A stretch of DNA of 64,000 nt from Adiantum capillus-veneris (lineage: Eukaryota; Streptophyta; Polypodiopsida; Polypodiales; Pteridaceae). The notes under the pieces were generated by a model, which saw only the letters and a program-made list of their open reading frames with translations, ran no database searches and was not told where the DNA came from. Shown here piece after piece: positions 1 through 10,351 of this stretch. Numbering within the stretch: the first letter of the stretch is position 1; each line of letters starts with the position of its first letter. Made by a program: the position numbers and the translations under genes. The stretch lies in assembly GCA_014529385.2 (NCBI GenBank), contig CM043957.1:68442503-68506502 (forward strand), given 5' to 3'.

Positions 1-138
1 CGTAAGTGGAACCTTGTGGTACGGGAAAATTAGGAAAGATACCCTTGACCTAGGGCCACCAAGAGGCAAACTATATGACACTACCAACAATATAGGGTGG
101 GTTGAAAACATGCCGAAAATGCGAAAACTACCTTACAT

Positions 139-260
139 CAAGGTGGAACCATATGTAAAATGCGGTACGTAAGGTATGTATTCTTGTATGGATTGAGGTT
201 TAAGGTAGGTAAAAATACGCACCATTGGTAAAAAAAAAAACTTTAAAGTGAAGAGAAAAA
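139..260 (+). mobile_element. hAT-like miniature element, 5' end fragment (CAAGGT family)
   Basis: Starts with CAAGGTGG and continues with GGTACGTA-type words and a long A run. The same start and subterminal words occur at the termini of the complete elements at 6213-6865, 14949-15401 and 47170-47676. No matching far end or 8-bp target duplication was found, so this is probably a truncated or rearranged copy. Bases 1-138 upstream show only a further possible end (GGAACCTTG near 8-16) and nothing coding. Confidence 0.4.
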
Positions 261-579
261 TTACCCGGAAAGTGAGGTTTTTGCTCCCTTTGGATAGAAG
301 CACTCAACCCGGGTCCCTCTAAAGATTTTAGGTGAACATCCTGATCGATAAGTATAGTCGTGTTTTTTATAATGAATACACAACCATTAAATACAATCGT
401 TCCAGGAGCACTAGTTAAGGGTATCTGGGTTGACGTGGAAGAGGGCTGCTACCAGGTACTCTTGGGGAGGCGGGCGTTGGGAGCCGCTCCGAGTAAAGCG
501 ATCGACAACACCCGAACTCACAGAAACTGGGAAGGACGGGATGAACTAGTGCGTAGCGCGGTAGCGAAATACTCTAAAC

Positions 580-1107
580 ATGGTTAAGAATGTCCGCTTT
601 ACAACAAATTTGGATGGGAAACTGTCTGAAAGCCTGGGAGGCGGGGGCAATGACCAAGGTGAACCGAGCTCAACAAGGGAAGCAACACACACTCAGCCCA
701 CGCATGCCGACCAAATTGAACTTCAAACTAATGGGTTAAGATCCTTTTTGGTGCCCGAGATCGATCCAGTCACCACCCCAAGCAGACTGGCTAGAGAGGA
801 ACGGGTAATGATGAGAAGTAGGCCTGGGAGGGATGTTTCGGAAGGGATGGTTGGCAAGTTGTGCATTTGGGGCACTAATGAGCACACCGAAGCCTCATTC
901 AGCAAGGTCTTGAAATGCGCACTGAGGTCAATCTCTCTTTTCCAAGTATTGAGTTTCTGGATCGAACGGGGGCTACCCGATTTGATGTACTTACTTCTAG
1001 TAAACAAGATAGTATTCAATCGGAGAGTAGGCTTAGGTGGTTTGCTTGGCTCTCGCTTCCCTTCGATAGGAGAGTTAGGAACCGACAGGTGCCGACGATG
1101 GAAGTAA
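580..1107 (+). pseudogene. Possible LINE-I ORF1 region, no recognisable domain
   Basis: An open frame of 175 codons lies directly upstream of the endonuclease start of LINE-I copy 1, where ORF1 of a LINE is expected. A second, shorter open frame (360-587) precedes it and overlaps it by 8 bases. I see no zinc knuckle, coiled coil or RNA-binding motif in either protein. The assignment rests on position only. Alternative: the frames are chance openings in the LINE 5' untranslated region. Confidence 0.25.
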
Positions 1108-2019
1108 TGAAATCGCCGATCTTTGCCACGCTTAACATTAATGGACTTTAGTTAAAGTGGGGGGGAGTTTTGGAGTACATGATGTTACAAAAGACTTGGA
1201 ATGTTGTGGGTCTCCAAGAAACTCGAATGTTCCAGGGTGCATGGCACCTTAGAATGGCAGGGTATTCAACATTCCTGGTGTGGTGCCAGGGTCTAACAAA
1301 CCAGGAGCAATGGGACTCGTCACCTTGGTCTCCTAGGAACTAAGAGCCTTCGAGTTGGGAATGTCGGACGTAAATTCCAATTTTGTCCAACTCTTTCCTT
1401 TGAATAGGAAAGAGGGCTGGATTTACGAGAATGTTTAACGTCCCGCAAAGGCAGGTAGTGGATGAATGAGCAGGCTTTCTAAGTACGTTAGCTATGAAGC
1501 ATCATAGGCTGGGTAGAAAGGGCCTTCCTCTCTTGGTAGGAGGGGATTGGAATCTTAGACGATGGCCGATGAAGAGATGGCTCAGGAATGGGGACTTGGA
1601 CTTTAAGATTGTTCAAACGAGAGGCTTTGCACTCTCATACCACTCTTCCCGTTGGTAAAGGATGATCGAACATTGACTTTTTCGTAGACAATAATTTGGC
1701 CCTTCAATTCCTTGGTCATGCCAGTGTCCAAACAACAGTGGATTTGTCGAATCATTGGCTTGTTAAGGTGAAGTTGGTGTGTGATGCGGTACGTGTGGAG
1801 CCTCCCCCACCATCACCCCCTTCCATCAATGCGACAAAAATTGAACTGGCGGCCCAACTCTTCCTGCATCATAACTTCTGGGACTCCCTACCAGAGGCGA
1901 CATAAGAAGGGGAAATCACTCAGTCGGCGGTGAACCGCCAAGCGAAGAGTTTTGAGGAGGCAACTCTAAGAGTCTCGCAAGATGTTGGCGCTTTCTCTGC
2001 AAGGCCCCACAAGAGGCCG
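1107..2019 (+). pseudogene. LINE-I copy 1: endonuclease region of ORF2, 5' part, broken
   Basis: From the ATG at 1107 the translation gives the start of an APE-type LINE endonuclease: TLNINGL, then after an in-frame stop at 1149-1151 a stretch ending VVGLQETR, the hallmark N-terminal block containing the catalytic Glu. Further down, in shifted frames, come RNGDLDFKIVQTRG and a C-terminal block with LSNHWLVKVKL. Several stops and frameshifts make it dead. At 2019/2020 it is cut by the LTR element 2025-8568, and the homologous sequence resumes at 8574. Copy 3 (19345-20755) shows the uninterrupted order across this junction. Confidence 0.75.
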
Positions 2020-2024
2020 CGAAT
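2020..2024. repeat. Target-site duplication CGAAT, left
   Basis: The five bases before the 5' LTR are repeated immediately after the 3' LTR at 8569-8573. LINE-I copy 3 has a single uninterrupted version of the site (AGAGGCCGAATAGAGG), which confirms the insertion. Confidence 0.92.
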
Positions 2025-3199
2025 TGTCACGTGACACATCCAACCCTATGTGTCCGTGGACAAGCTACAGCATGACAGGGGTTCAATCAATCCAGTCAGT
2101 CTAGATTAGAAGTGATATGGCACTTTTGTGAGTCTATTCGTAGACCGTGCATCATGCCCAGTCACTTAGTATAGATGCATATCCTCTGGTTGCACACAGC
2201 ATGATCATAAGCATTCCCATCAGAAGCCATCAGAATCCTTCAGGGGAATTTTCCAGTGCATTTAGCCTATTTTACCTATTTTTGACATTTCACTTATTAT
2301 TTTTAAGTGACTTTTGTTGGAAAGTAGGTAGGGAAAATTGAGTAAGTTTGTATATAAGCAAACCTAGACTAGCACTAATTGGCAGAAGAGGCAACAAGAG
2401 CTCCACCGCTCAACAGGCAACTTCTCAAGCAAGACTCCCAACCCTAGGCGTTTCCACCTCAAGCAGAGCCTCCTAGCGTTTTTGATTCCTCATCGCCCAG
2501 TCCTCTCAGTACTTGGCGTTTTTTAGCAGATCTTCACCGCAAGGACCCCTCAGCCCTAGCGTTAGTAAAAAGCCCAGATCGCCCTCCCTTCTGGTTGGCG
2601 TTTTTCAGCAATGAAGCAACAATAGATTCAGCCATAAAGACCATCAGTTTTCAGCCTACAAGAAGTGCAGTTGTCAGCCATAAAGACCAGCAGGAAATCA
2701 GCGTTTTCAACAAGCCAAATCAGCGTTTTTCCGCCGCAACAGAATTCAGCCATTAGCGTTTTTTTGACAGCAGTAGAAGGACCTCAAATTTCAGCCCATA
2801 GCGTTTTTGGACAGCAGCAGATAAAAGGTTGCAGATTTCAGCCCTTAGGCCGGTCTCGCTATCCCCGTCGTCGTCATCGATCTAGCCTAGACTTGCATCA
2901 GTCACATGCATTCAGTTTGTACCAGTTTGTGCAATCAATAGTAGACCACTCCCGCCGACGAGAGTGAGGCCTTCGGAGGAGGGTTATACAACGTCTGTGG
3001 TGTCGTATCTCTCTTCTCTCTCTATCTCTCAGTCTCATACACTTTCATGCACAATGTCCATTCACTTTGTTATTGATCATTGCACTCTCTCATTAAGAAC
3101 GGAAGGCTCTACCTTCCATAAGAACAAAAGGAACCTTGAGCACAGTTCCGAGCACTCATCTTGAGCAAAGTTCAAACATTCATTCCGCTGCACCTTACA
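2025..3199 (+). repeat. 5' LTR of the gypsy element
   Basis: 1175 bases, TGTCACGTGACAC at the start and CACCTTACA at the end. It matches 7399-8568 over its whole length with scattered substitutions and small indels (for example in the ACAGCAGCAG stretch). It contains many GCGTTTTT words in a CAG/AGC-rich context and short CT runs near 3008. Confidence 0.9.
2351..2358 (+). promoter_or_regulatory. LTR TATA box
   Basis: TATATAAG in the middle of the LTR, preserved at 7724-7731 in the other LTR. This placement is what an LTR U3/R promoter requires; the transcription start would lie about 25-35 bases downstream. Confidence 0.6.
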
Positions 3200-3200
3200 T

Positions 3201-3212
3201 TGGTATCAGAGC
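3201..3212 (+). other. Primer binding site, tRNA-Met type
   Basis: TGGTATCAGAGC begins one base after the LTR end. It is the complement of the 3' end of plant initiator tRNA-Met, the usual minus-strand primer of plant Ty3/gypsy and Ty1/copia elements. Confidence 0.88.
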
Positions 3213-3636
3213 TTTGGCAGTGTTCTGTATCACTCAAGGAAAGAACCACAAGAATCACAATAATTTTTTTTGCTTGTTGCGGTCGCACGAACCCAAGTTC
3301 GCTTGGGCGTGTCGATTCCTAATCGTGTTTTGAAGAGTGACAGGAATCCCGAGAAAGAAGGGCTTGTCCATTCTCCCTTGTGTCTCTTTTCACTCATTGA
3401 GAGCGGACCGTGCACTTAGCGGCCGGCCAATCGACGTGAGGTGGGAAAAAGCAACCTTAATGTGAGCGCAGGGCCGCCAAGGGGTGTGCCCGCGGAAAAG
3501 AGTAGAACTCGGGTGAAGAGAAGATCCTTCTTAAACACAGATTGCAAGCGAAAGAAAACCCTTAAGAACCTCAAGAACCTCAAGACCCTCAAGAACCCAA
3601 GTTCCTCGTGAAATTAAGAACCAAAGATCATAGTGC

Positions 3637-5019
3637 ATGGTCATCACCCGAAGCGGAATGGATACTTCGCATACAGGTGATGAGCATGAGAGAGGCGACG
3701 AAGAGTTCTCCCCACCAAGAGATTTTTCCGACCCTCCCCCTTCTCCATCTATGCCACGACTTGTACCAACTTCCATGGAGGCGATGGTCAAGTCGATGTT
3801 GGACATGATGGCCCAACAACAAGAAGCCAATCGTGAAGCGACTCGCCTTGCGTTGGCACAACAAGAAGCGAATCGAATTGTGTTGACACAACAAGAAGCG
3901 ACTCGCATTACTTTGGAACGCGAGCGCGAAGAACGAAATGAAAGAAATGCCATAAAACAAGAAGCAACTCGCATTGCTTTAGAACGCGAGCGCGATGAAC
4001 GAATCGAAAGAAAAGCACAAAGAAAGGAGGAACGGGAAGCTCAAAGAGCAGCCTTGGAGGCTGAGTGTGAGGCTCAAAGAGAACTACGCACTCAAGAATT
4101 GGTTCGACAAGTACTTGCCTCGAAGTCTGAACCAGTCAAAGATCGTGGGAGTTCCTCAAGTGGCGCAAGCCACGATGCAGCCTCCAACAATCCAGTCACA
4201 GAGAAGTTGACTTTTAGAAAGTATGATGGTAAGATGGATGCTACAGTTATTCATTCTTGGTTGCATCAATTTAATGCTTATTTTGCGACAACTAAGAAGA
4301 CAAGGAATAGCAAGGTTTTGATGGCAACTATGTGCCTTGCCGATGATGCCATGAATTGGTACCACGCATGGCAAGAGGCACAGTTAGCCGCGCACCTAGA
4401 GAAAGCCGACGAATTCACGCCCCTTTCCTTCAATTGGGTTGATTTCCAAGACAAGCTCAAGGCGCGGTTTATGCCACCTCAGTACCTTGCACGATTGAAG
4501 GACGATTGGCGCGCTCTCAAGCAAAATGGTATGCTGGTTATGTCTCTTTCTAATCGTGTTTTGCAGCTAGGTACCCAATTACGCAAGTTGGATGATGAGC
4601 GCAAAGAGGCATTCCTTTATGGATTGGACGAGTATATCAAGTACGATGTTGAGGTGCTTGATCCAATCGATCTCAACAAGGCGGTAGCGATTGCTCTTGC
4701 ACAGGAAATGAAGCACAACAAGGGAAAGCCTAAGGAGAACAAGACTTTCACAAGTACCTCTCGGACTTCTCAAAACCCTCAAAACGGTAAGAATGGTAAG
4801 AACGGTAACTCTTCTAACCAATCTTCGAACAGTCTCTCCGAAAAGAATTCTTCCAATGAACCTAAGGGTAAGGCTAACACAATTGCTAAACCTAAGCTCA
4901 CTCTAGATGAAAAGATAGCACAAGGAATTGTAGGAGGATACATCACGTCGGAAGAGCAAAGCACTTATTCTAAGGAAGGTCGTTGTTTTCATTGTCACAT
5001 TAAGGGTCACATAAAATGA
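3637..5019 (+). CDS. Ty3/gypsy Gag polyprotein, ends inside the zinc knuckle
   Basis: A 460-residue protein starting MVITRSG, a common start of plant gypsy Gag. Residues about 50-170 are highly charged with repeats of QQEA(N/T)R and ERERDER, likely coiled coil. Residues about 190-350 form the retrotransposon gag domain (YDGKMDATVIHSWLHQF to FLYGLDEYIKYDVEVL). The protein ends in a CCHC knuckle of the C-x2-C-x4-H-x4-C type in which the codon before the last Thr-Cys is TGA at 5017-5019, so the knuckle is cut one step short. The frame continues after the stop into the protease region. The length of open frame suggests a young copy. Confidence 0.85.
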   Translation: MVITRSGMDTSHTGDEHERGDEEFSPPRDFSDPPPSPSMPRLVPTSMEAMVKSMLDMMAQQQEANREATRLALAQQEANRIVLTQQEATRITLEREREERNERNAIKQEATRIALERERDERIERKAQRKEEREAQRAALEAECEAQRELRTQELVRQVLASKSEPVKDRGSSSSGASHDAASNNPVTEKLTFRKYDGKMDATVIHSWLHQFNAYFATTKKTRNSKVLMATMCLADDAMNWYHAWQEAQLAAHLEKADEFTPLSFNWVDFQDKLKARFMPPQYLARLKDDWRALKQNGMLVMSLSNRVLQLGTQLRKLDDERKEAFLYGLDEYIKYDVEVLDPIDLNKAVAIALAQEMKHNKGKPKENKTFTSTSRTSQNPQNGKNGKNGNSSNQSSNSLSEKNSSNEPKGKANTIAKPKLTLDEKIAQGIVGGYITSEEQSTYSKEGRCFHCHIKGHIK

Positions 5020-7050
5020 ACATGTCCTAAGCTTGAATCGAATGAATCTAAAGAATCCACAGAACCCACTTTCTCTGTCAATGCAATTAATGATAACACG
5101 AGTGTGCCCCAAGTTTCTCATGACCCTCCCATTGATGATTCTCTCATTAAATGTTATGGTCATATGACAGGGCACCGTTTTGTCATATTGTTTGACCCAA
5201 GCAGTATGCATGATGTGATCAGTCCCTCTCTTGTTGAGAGAGCCCGCCTAGAGGTTAGTCAGAAATCTCTTCTCGAGGTCTCTGGCTTTGTTCCCTGTAT
5301 GGACTCTCTCATCACGCAAGAGTGTCTTGGTGTGTTGTTTTCAATTCAACAAGCTGCTTTTCGTAGAAAATTTTTAGTCTCTCCTCTCTCAGGATGTTTG
5401 ATATGATTTTGGGCATTCAATGGTTTCGTGAGCATAACCCTCTCATTGATTGGGAGGCTAACACTTTCACTCTCAATGCCAAAAGTGACTCTCCTATTGT
5501 CATTCGTGGAGAGGAAGTTGTTCATTCTCCCTCTCTCATTGCTAATGTACAGGACAAGATTGAAAGGATTCAGGAGAAGGAGACTCTCTTAGTCTCTTCT
5601 TCTCCAAAGCATGACACACAGGATTTGCATGATTATGAGAAGCATGATGAATTGAATGATAATGATGAGTATGATGATTTGAATATCAATGACAAGCATG
5701 ATGATTTGGATGACAATGACAAGCATGATGATTTGCATGATCAAGATGTGATTTCTCACGAGCATGATGATTTGCAAGATCAAGATGATGTGATTGTTCA
5801 CAAGGATGATGTGTTAGTTGATACATTCTCTAGTGAAGCTAACCTCATTGCAGATTCGATCAATCACGAAAGACCGATCTTGGCTCTCGAGTCGAGGTCC
5901 ACAGAACCCCCACAGGAAGATTCAATCAAACACGAAGAACCGATCTTGGCTCTCGAGCCTAGGTTCACAGAACCCTCACAAGAAGTATTATATGTTTGCA
6001 TGATTGATACACACGCATTGTTCGAGTGTTTCATTCGTGATCATTTCCTGTATTTCAGTCAGCGTCTTTATGTGATCCCTTTTTCTAGGCATGACATATT
6101 GTACGTTAAGCACGTTTCACTCATGGATGAGCACAAATGTATGCAGATTGTTCATGAAAAGCTGAAAGATATGTATGTAAGGAAGTCACATTCTATGTCT
6201 CTTTATTGGCATCAAGGTTGTAAGGTACGTAGTATTCGGTACGTGTTCGGTACGTACTGTACGTTGTACCGTATGGATTGGGCTATAAGGTACGTAAAAT
6301 TCGTAGTATATTTTTTAAAAGCTAAAAATACAAAGAATTTCAAATTTATATACAACCTATCTAGTTTAAAAACACTGCACAATACTTAAACATAGCCACA
6401 ACTTTCAAAAAACACTTAAAATCACCCCACAAGTTAAGTAACCGCTAGATAACTCTGCAACACAATTAACGCACACTTCCAAGTTGAATACAAAACTTAC
6501 AATCTTTCGCGAGGTCAGGACTCTAGAGTGCCTCCTTGCAGACTCCAAACACAAAGAGAAGGAGGGAGGGAGGGAGAAAGAACCTTATCGGTGGCGGCAA
6601 ATCCTTCCTTGGTCTTTGTGCAGAGACTTTGTTCTACTCTCTGATTCTCTGTTGTGATAATAACTAGTATAGGATAGGTGGACTTATTAAAGGCCTCGCC
6701 TACCTAATCCAACCACGGGGAATAGGCACTGTTGGCGATTTTTTTTTTCCAGAGGTTTTTTTTTTTTTTGGGTGTACGTACGGAATCGTACGGTGCGTAC
6801 GGATACCGTACGGACGTACCGTACGGTACGGAACTATACCGTACGTACGTACGGAAACAACCTTGCTTGGCATGACACATTTGTAGGCAGAGTACATGGA
6901 AGTATAAGCACCAAGCATGGGCATTTCCGTTGTGAATTGCCACAGTTGATTGCTTTAGATCAAAAGAGAAAGATTCGATCTCATTGTTTGCGTGTGTGTG
7001 GTGAACGGTTTGGCATTCCATCTATTTGTTCATCTACATTGCATGCATAG
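5020..7050 (+). pseudogene. Gypsy protease region and acidic C-terminal tail, split by a miniature element
   Basis: After the gag stop the same frame gives the last knuckle Cys and then a retropepsin-like block with DPSS where D-S/T-G is expected (5191-5202 area), so the active site looks damaged. A frameshift near 5394 moves to a 331-codon frame beginning DMILGIQWF, the conserved end of the protease, followed by WEANTFTL. Next comes an acidic, repeat-rich stretch (NDKHDDL units, about 5630-5820) with no known domain. The frame is open until the insertion at 6213 and resumes after it at 6874 for about 60 codons, ending before 7050. No pol motif follows. Confidence 0.7.
6213..6865. mobile_element. 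hAT-like non-autonomous element, complete (CAAGGT/CGTACG family)
   Basis: Begins CAAGGTTG and ends CAACCTTG. The 8 bases before (ATTGGCAT) and after (CTTGGCAT) match at 7 of 8, as expected for hAT target duplications. Both ends hold dense arrays of CGTACG, GGTACGTA and GTACGTACG words (6222-6305 and 6774-6853). The 450-bp middle has no coding capacity and does not resemble the middle of the other family members. It sits in the reading frame of the gypsy element, and one copy of the duplicated site restores an open frame across the junction. Confidence 0.85.
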
Positions 7051-7386
7051 TCTTTTAGGAAGACAAGATTTTTTCCAGTCACTTTACATGGAATAGGTAT
7101 GTTCATGTTTTTGTGTTGGAAGTGGTTTCAGGAATTTTCAGCCATGGAGATTCTTGAAGAAGAAAGAAGCAGGACTCTAAACGAAGTTGAAGCATCGAAG
7201 GAGCCATAGAAGACTGTGTCGCTTTCGGCGCGGCCCAAAGAAGCAAGCGTTGCAGACCTTTATGAAGTTCAAGTATCGCACGACCCACACATCAGAGTGG
7301 GCCGGCGAAGAGTCCCTTCCAGGATTCCGGATGCTATTGGCGATCTTCCTCGACGCCATACAGTTTGGTACGAATACCTCACTTTG
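7051..7386 (+). other. Gypsy element 3' internal region, no recognisable gene
   Basis: Between the end of the acidic-tail frame and the polypurine tract. It contains a 107-codon frame (7216 into the LTR) with no domain I can name. It probably represents the untranslated 3' part or a scar left by loss of pol. Confidence 0.5.
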
Positions 7387-7398
7387 AAAAGGAGGGGA
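7387..7398 (+). other. Polypurine tract
   Basis: AAAAGGAGGGGA lies directly against the TG start of the 3' LTR, the expected plus-strand primer. A near-identical tract (reverse strand AACAAGGAGGGA) serves the LTR element at 14494-18272. Confidence 0.85.
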
Positions 7399-8568
7399 TG
7401 TCACGTGACACATCCAACCCTATGTGTCCGTGGACAAGCTACATCACGACAGGGGTTCAATCAGTCCAGTCAGTCTAGATTAGAAGTGATCTGGCACTTT
7501 TTGAGTCTATTCGTAGACCGTGCATGCCCAATCACTTAGTGTAGATGCATATCCTCTGGTTGCACATAACATGATCATAAGTATTCCCATCAGGAACCAT
7601 CAGAATCCTTCAAGGGAATTTTCCAGTGCATTTAGCCTATTTTACCTATTTTTGACATTTTTCACTTATTATTTTTAAGTGACTTTTGTTGGAAAGTAGG
7701 TAGGGCAAATTGAGTAAGTTTGTATATAAGCAAACCTAGACTAGCACTAATTGGCAGAAGAGGCAGCAGGAGCTCCACCGCTCAACAAACAACTTCTCAA
7801 GCAAGACTCCCAACTCTAGATGTTTCCACCTCAAGCAGAGCCTCCTAGCGTTTTTGATTCCTCATCGCCCAGCCCTCTCAATACTTGGCTTTTTTTAGCA
7901 AATCTTCACCGCAAGGACCCCTCAGCCCTAGCGTTAGTAAAAAGCCCAGATCGCCCTCCCTTCTGGCTGGCGTTTTTCAGCAATGAAGCAACGACAGATT
8001 TAGCCATAAAGACCATCAGTTTTCAGCCTACAAGAAGTGCAGTATTCCGCCATAAAGACCAGCAGGAAATCAACGTTTTCAACAAGCCAAATCAGCGTTT
8101 TTCCGCCGCAGCAGAATTCAGCCATTAGCTTTTTTTTGACAGCAGTAGAAGGACCTCAGATTTCAGCCCATAGCATTTTTGGACAGCAGATAAAAGGTTG
8201 CAGATTTCAGCCCTTAGGTCGGTCTCGCCATCCCCGTCGTCGTCATCGATCTAGCCTAGACTTGCATCAGTCGCATACAGTCAATTTGTACCAGTTTGTG
8301 CAATCAATAGTAGACCACTCTCGCCGACGAGAGTGGGGCCTTTGGAGGAGGGTTCTACAACGTCTCTGGTGTCGTATCTCTCTTCTCTCTCTATCTCTCA
8401 GTCTCATACACTTTCATGCATAGTGTCCATTCACTTTGTTATTGATCATTGTACTCTCTCATTAAGAACGGAAGGCTCAACCTTCCATAAGAACAAAAGG
8501 AACCTTGAGCACAGTTCAGAGCACTCATCTTGAGCAAAGTTCAAACATTCATTCTGCTGCACCTTACA
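7399..8568 (+). repeat. 3' LTR of the gypsy element
   Basis: 1170 bases, near-identical to 2025-3199, ending CACCTTACA, followed by CGAAT (8569-8573). Differences between the two LTRs are few and scattered; counting them by alignment would date the insertion. Confidence 0.9.
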
Positions 8569-8573
8569 CGAAT

Positions 8574-9353
8574 AGAGGCTTTAGGCTAGACTCGAGAGCT
8601 ATCAACCGAAGACAGGAATCTTGGAAGTCTCTGCAGCAAGCAGAGAGTGATTCCTCTGTTGAAGGTAGGGCGTGGTGGAAGTTTGTTGAGTGCCGGAAAG
8701 AGGCGCAGCTAAAACGAAGAGAAGCGAGAGAGAGGCTCTCAGGCGATTCATGCTCAAAAGCGTCGAATTGGCAGATGCAAGGAATGGTATGCTTAGTGGA
8801 AGCATATGAAAGCCGCTCTAAGAGGGAGGAGAAGGGAGGGCCCACTCAACCCCTACAAGATCAGAACGGTGAGCTGCAAGCGAACGAAGAGAAGATCTAA
8901 GATATTTGGAAGGATCATGCTTCTCGCGTCTTCGCCGACCCTGCCGGGCACAACAAGGATCCGGAGCACTGGTGCGGCCATGTTGTGTGACTTTGGCCAA
9001 GACTAGAGGGTATCAACGACCCTATTAGTTAGGCCGAAGTTAGGGAGGTATGCCACAAGATCAAGCGACATAAAGTAGGAGGGATAGACAGCATTCCCCT
9101 TGAATTCTTCAAGATCCTTATTAAAGACAAGGGAATCATATCGGATCAATTTCAACCAAGTTCATATATGGGAAGAGCGAAGAAGGGCGATCTTTCTAGT
9201 CCGGACAACTACAAAGGGATTTCCCTTATTCCAATCTCTCTAAAGCTCTTGACCTCACTCTTGATCAATAGGATCTCAGTGGAACTTGAGGAAAGAAATT
9301 TCTTCTTGCTTGGTCAAGTCGGATTTCGGACTCAAGAGGAGTGTTGCTCAAGT
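8574..9353 (+). pseudogene. LINE-I copy 1 resumed: linker and first reverse transcriptase blocks
   Basis: Directly continues the LINE that stops at 2019. The translation gives NRGFRLD, then VEGRAWWKFVECR, then PTQPLQDQNGELQANEEKI, the linker between endonuclease and reverse transcriptase, matching copy 3 (19810-20160). From about 9170 come the first reverse transcriptase blocks, KKGDLSSPDNYKGISLIPIS and LINRIS. Stops and frameshifts are frequent. It is cut at 9353/9354 by a miniature element fragment that replaces about 70 bases present in copy 3. Confidence 0.75.
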
Positions 9354-9504
9354 GTGAATGCATATATAAATGTATGAAGCACTCTCAGTTTTAGGCTTTG
9401 TGAAAAAAAGTACGAATTTTTACGTACCTAAAAACTGAATCCATTTTGTACTACGTACCTTAAGAACCGAATTTGTACCGAACACTACGTACCTAACTAC
9501 CTTG
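9354..9504. mobile_element. hAT-like element fragment, CAAGGT family, inverted relative to 47 kb copy
   Basis: About 150 bases that match the reverse complement of 47170-47320 closely, including the words TATATAAATGTATGAAG and CGAATTTGTACCGAACAC. The right end is CTACCTTG. The left end is not a true terminus: the family's other end is missing and the LINE target lacks about 70 bases, so an internal or adjacent deletion followed insertion. A 9-base inverted pair (GTGAATGCA and TGCATTCAC) borders it, probably by coincidence with LINE sequence. Confidence 0.75.
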
Positions 9505-9510
9505 CATTCA

Positions 9511-10330
<820 letters not shown>

Positions 10331-10351
10331 GTAGAGAGAGGGAGGGAGATC

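Larger units (their letters stand above)
2025..8568 (+). mobile_element. Complete Ty3/gypsy LTR retrotransposon with gag-protease only, inserted in LINE-I
   Basis: All structural parts are visible: two LTRs (2025-3199 and 7399-8568) starting TG and ending CA, a primer site TGGTATCAGAGC just inside the 5' LTR, a polypurine tract just before the 3' LTR, and CGAAT duplications. The inside encodes gag with a zinc knuckle and a retropepsin-like region, then an acidic repeat-rich tail, but no reverse transcriptase, RNase H or integrase. Subtracting the miniature element at 6213-6865, the internal region is about 3.5 kb, so pol is absent rather than merely decayed. It would need enzymes from a relative; the LTR family also occurs at 14494-18272. 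Confidence 0.9.

Noticed and set aside
3531-3974. 147-codon minus-strand frame opposite gag
   Set aside because: Shadow of the plus-strand gag coding sequence and its repeat-rich leader.
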